Translations under genes and position numbers: made by a program | Notes under the pieces: generated by a model | Told to the model about the DNA's origin: nothing | Databases searched by the model: none | Seen by the model: the letters and a program-made list of their open reading frames with translations, nothing else | In this document: in pieces, positions 41,587 through 43,988 of the stretch | Numbering within the stretch: the stretch's first letter is position 1 | How the letters are laid out: each line of letters begins with the position of its first letter | Virus record (IMG/VR): IMGVR_UViG_3300010151_006521 | Coordinates: 1 to 43,988 of that record | Source of the DNA: a virus | DNA length: 43,988 bases | Reading direction: 5' to 3' (one strand)

Positions 41587-43293
41587 ATGCCTATTGCCGA
41601 CGACTACAATTTCCACCCGACCCCCCTTTGCCAGCAAACAGATCGTGCTGTTGTCCTGCATGAGCACTATGTCTCGACCTCTGGTCTGGCATTCTGCTTC
41701 CAGAACAATTTGTCCCCTTGCGTGGTCCCTAAGGACATTGGCCGCTGGGGAACCAGCAGACACATATGGTCGTATATGCTCAAGGTCGCCATCTCGGATG
41801 GGGCTGAGAGCCTGACCCGCGTCTTCACGATGAAGGCCCTGCAAGAGAGGTCCCTCAAAAAAGGCAAGAAGAGAGCCAAGCCCTCCAAGGACTCTCCCTT
41901 CTCCCTGATCGACATAAACCAGATCGTCCATGACCGGGCTGGGTTCACCGTAGAGGAGACTGCAAATCCTGAGGCGCTTTTCTCTGGCTTGCTGGACATT
42001 AAGAACACCCTTAATTCCCAATTGGCCTCAGAGTTTGTCAGCAAAATACTTACCCTCCGGGCATACGATGATGCAATTCTTGCTCACTCCCCGAGGGGAC
42101 GAGCAGGCTCAAAGGGGGAAAGGGACGAGGGCCTGCCCAGCATTCCCACAATAGAGGACTTGGACAAGTGGGTTGCCACTCACGGCATCGGGTTTACCCG
42201 CTGGATGGGGGATGGAGATTTTTTCGGATGGGACGGCAACCCAGACTCACTCAGCCTAATCAACCCCACCGCAACCGCTCAGTATGAAGATGTTGGGAAA
42301 GTGGCTGGTTGCCCCCTTCCTCCAGTCGGAGTCCACGTTCTGGGATGGGCAGGGGAGGACGAGGATGAGGATGAGGATTTCGCTAACAACCACATGGTGT
42401 GCCTCCTGAGCGCGTTCGACGATGTGTCGCACCGCCGATACAGGGAAATGCACTGGCACTTGGAGAACAGGTCCTTTGAGCAAATGCCCCACAGCGCCAA
42501 CCTGAACAAGCTGGAGGACAACCTATGGTCAACCAAGCTACACAACTGCCCCGACTTTGACGCCGGGAGAGCATGGATCGGGGGCTCCAAAAGAATGCGC
42601 TACCTGATTGACGAGGGGATCAACAGCCACATGAGCCTCTTTGGGGGCGTCATCCTTGGGGACCACTTCCAAGGGGCGTCTGATGCAATAGGGGCCCACT
42701 CCAAGACCTACCCGGTTGGCTATGATCACTCTGACCAGTTCTGGATCAACGCTCTCGCCAGCTTGGCCACCCGCATGATTGCAAGCTACGGGATCACGGG
42801 GGCCTCCATCGTGGAGACAATGATGCCCGGATACATGCTTCTGCCATACCCGGTGCAAATGGACATCAACGGCGGGGAGGACGAAATCAAGGCCATCCAG
42901 CGCATGAGAGAAAGGCCATTCATTCTGGAGCCAATCCTGAGCAAGGAGGTAATCAAGAGGCTTTCAGAGGAAGGAGAAGACAGGGATGACTTCGTGGAAA
43001 TTATCCACCACTCCCACCTCTCTCACATGGAATACAACGAGGTGGAGGCCGAGGTTGATTGTGCCCTTGCAAAAGTGAAGGCGACCATCGACAGGGGGCA
43101 TGATGATAATTGGATGGATCGTTGTGCGGAAATGGTGTGGGAGGACAGCGAGAGAGGGGAGAGCCCGGCGATAAAGTTCAGCGATGGCTTGGACAGGTTC
43201 ATAGAGGACTACATGTTGGATTGGAGCGAGTCGGCGGCAAACGCCAGAGCCGAAAAAGAAAGAATTTCACAACTGGGTGCTGACCCCTTTTAA
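41587..43293 (+). CDS. Orphan 568-residue protein, unknown
   Basis: A large soluble protein I cannot place. Residues 1-130 are mixed, 165-180 basic, and an acidic run EDEDEDEDF lies near residue 260. The region 280-420 has many His, Trp and Asp (REMHWHLENRSFEQM, HSKTYPVGYDHSDQFW), and the C-terminal quarter is helical and acidic. No NTPase, nuclease or polymerase motif is evident. It has its own promoter and precedes an SSB-like gene by 34 bp, so a DNA-replication or host-takeover role is likely but unproven. Confidence 0.75.
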   Translation: MPIADDYNFHPTPLCQQTDRAVVLHEHYVSTSGLAFCFQNNLSPCVVPKDIGRWGTSRHIWSYMLKVAISDGAESLTRVFTMKALQERSLKKGKKRAKPSKDSPFSLIDINQIVHDRAGFTVEETANPEALFSGLLDIKNTLNSQLASEFVSKILTLRAYDDAILAHSPRGRAGSKGERDEGLPSIPTIEDLDKWVATHGIGFTRWMGDGDFFGWDGNPDSLSLINPTATAQYEDVGKVAGCPLPPVGVHVLGWAGEDEDEDEDFANNHMVCLLSAFDDVSHRRYREMHWHLENRSFEQMPHSANLNKLEDNLWSTKLHNCPDFDAGRAWIGGSKRMRYLIDEGINSHMSLFGGVILGDHFQGASDAIGAHSKTYPVGYDHSDQFWINALASLATRMIASYGITGASIVETMMPGYMLLPYPVQMDINGGEDEIKAIQRMRERPFILEPILSKEVIKRLSEEGEDRDDFVEIIHHSHLSHMEYNEVEAEVDCALAKVKATIDRGHDDNWMDRCAEMVWEDSERGESPAIKFSDGLDRFIEDYMLDWSESAANARAEKERISQLGADPF

Positions 43294-43327
43294 ACAAACA
43301 ATAGAAACAACCAGACAGAAAAACATT

Positions 43328-43768
43328 ATGTCACTAGAAGCAACAGTAAAGATAGGGGACGCCATCAGCGTCAGGGTTGACGCCACCAACATGGTGGACC
43401 TGATCAAAGGGGCCGCTAAGGTCGCAGGGTTCCCGCAGAAGTGCGGACATTGCAAGTCGGGGAACCTCTCCTTCATGCACCGCCAAGCGGGGCAACAGAA
43501 GGAATACGACTACTTCCACCTCAAGTGTAACGACTGCGGGGCGCAGTGCGACATTGGCCAGAATAAGGGTTCCAATGTCGGGGATGTGTTCTTCCGGTTC
43601 GACCCGAACAAGGGGGCCAATGGCGAGCGCCGCAATCCAGAACTCATCAACGTGAAGGACTCGTTCTACAAGTATTTCGAGCAGCCCAAGCGGGGCGAGC
43701 AAGGGGTCCCGGGGGGAGAGCATCCTGTCGAGGTTGACCCTGACCCGGAGGACGAAATCCCGTTCTAA
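43328..43768 (+). CDS. SSB-like zinc protein
   Basis: A 146-residue protein. Residues 39-42 (CGHC) and 67-70 (CNDC) form a zinc ribbon inside a beta-rich domain resembling a widespread small phage protein that I know by its 'KCGxCxSxNLxFxxR ... YYELRCNDCGA' pattern. The C-terminus PDPEDEIPF is the acidic tail typical of SSB proteins, through which partner proteins bind. I start it at ATG 43328 (MSLEATVKIG); the extra 17 upstream residues overlap the previous gene and look unlike it. Likely a single-strand DNA-binding protein with a zinc ribbon; the ssDNA activity is inferred from the tail. Confidence 0.65.
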   Translation: MSLEATVKIGDAISVRVDATNMVDLIKGAAKVAGFPQKCGHCKSGNLSFMHRQAGQQKEYDYFHLKCNDCGAQCDIGQNKGSNVGDVFFRFDPNKGANGERRNPELINVKDSFYKYFEQPKRGEQGVPGGEHPVEVDPDPEDEIPF

Positions 43769-43769
43769 A

Positions 43770-43988
43770 ATGAGCAAGAAAGGCGATCTCCGCGATGTTT
43801 ACAAGCGATCCAAAAAAGACGACGACCCCGTTCAGCTATGCGCGGTGTGCAAGGAGAGATCGCCAAAGGCAGATATGGAGCCTCACCACCCGAATGGTCG
43901 TCGGGGCTCTGATCTGCTTTGTTACATATGGTTGCACCCGCTGTGTCACAGATGGGTTCATGACAACCCCAAAAAAGCAGAAGAACGA
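43770..43988 (+). CDS. HNH-like nuclease, C-terminally incomplete
   Basis: The first 73 codons of a gene running off the right edge; the ATG is one base after the previous stop. C24-x2-C27, then EPHHPNGR (His39/His40), and LHPLCHRWVHDNP (Cys59, His60, His64) reproduce the zinc-bound beta-beta-alpha-metal pattern of HNH nucleases, as in small phage HNH proteins. Probably a DNA endonuclease. Whether it is a homing or recombination enzyme cannot be told from this piece. Confidence 0.65.
   Translation, partial: MSKKGDLRDVYKRSKKDDDPVQLCAVCKERSPKADMEPHHPNGRRGSDLLCYIWLHPLCHRWVHDNPKKAEER

Noticed and set aside
1-43988. Large terminase, DNA polymerase, integrase, lysis cassette
   Set aside because: None of their motifs is visible in any frame here; they must lie outside the window.

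Overview
The window is a GC-rich segment of a tailed-phage genome, most likely podovirus-like, from an uncultured or poorly characterised lineage. The evidence is one contiguous virion module: portal, acidic scaffold, major capsid protein, two adaptor-like proteins and a tail fibre. Beside it lies a 4,982-residue polyvalent protein of the kind phages package and inject. No rRNA, tRNA, integrase, CRISPR array or host housekeeping gene is visible. The host cannot be named. Almost no start codon has a Shine-Dalgarno sequence; the leaders are A/C-rich instead, which points to a host lineage with SD-independent initiation.

Layout. (1) 1-7639, minus strand: tail fibre (runs off the left edge), small tail/connector proteins, two related adaptor-like proteins, major capsid protein followed by a strong intrinsic terminator, and scaffold. 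(2) 7693-9392, plus strand: an island of two coupled unknown genes inside the virion module. (3) 9389-27598, minus strand: a small protein, the portal, the giant protein and a basic protein; portal, giant and small protein are joined by ATGA overlaps. (4) 27654-31030, plus strand: a possible small terminase, an XRE-type regulator, small zinc-ribbon and membrane proteins and unknowns, closed by an intrinsic terminator. (5) 31077-32593: about 1.5 kb without a credible gene, holding direct repeats, a strand-composition switch and many hairpins. (6) 32594-40903, plus strand: a short unknown gene and a MoxR/CobS-like AAA+ ATPase, each behind a copy of the same structured leader, then a CobT-like vWA protein, small zinc-binding proteins and a SNF2-type helicase, closed by a 25-bp hairpin terminator. 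(7) 41059-43988: a structured non-coding stretch, a sigma70-like promoter, a 568-residue orphan, an SSB-like zinc protein and the start of an HNH-like protein.

How it works together (inference): the minus-strand genes build the virion. The giant protein carries two zinc metalloprotease motifs, a protein-kinase-like domain and a GHKL ATPase, and probably enters the cell with the DNA to act on host defence or takeover targets. The plus-strand right half looks like DNA metabolism and regulation (helicase, ssDNA-binding protein, nuclease, AAA+/vWA remodelling pair), with unusually many structured RNA leaders.

Most worth following: the giant protein with [PS]-x-L-Q-[RK] motifs at its domain junctions; the twin leaders whose differences preserve base pairing; the roughly tenfold excess of the palindrome TTGCAA; an H-type pseudoknot and a pair of mutually exclusive hairpins in intergenic regions; and a dispersed CCCTCCGGAGGG palindrome found both between genes and in frame within them.
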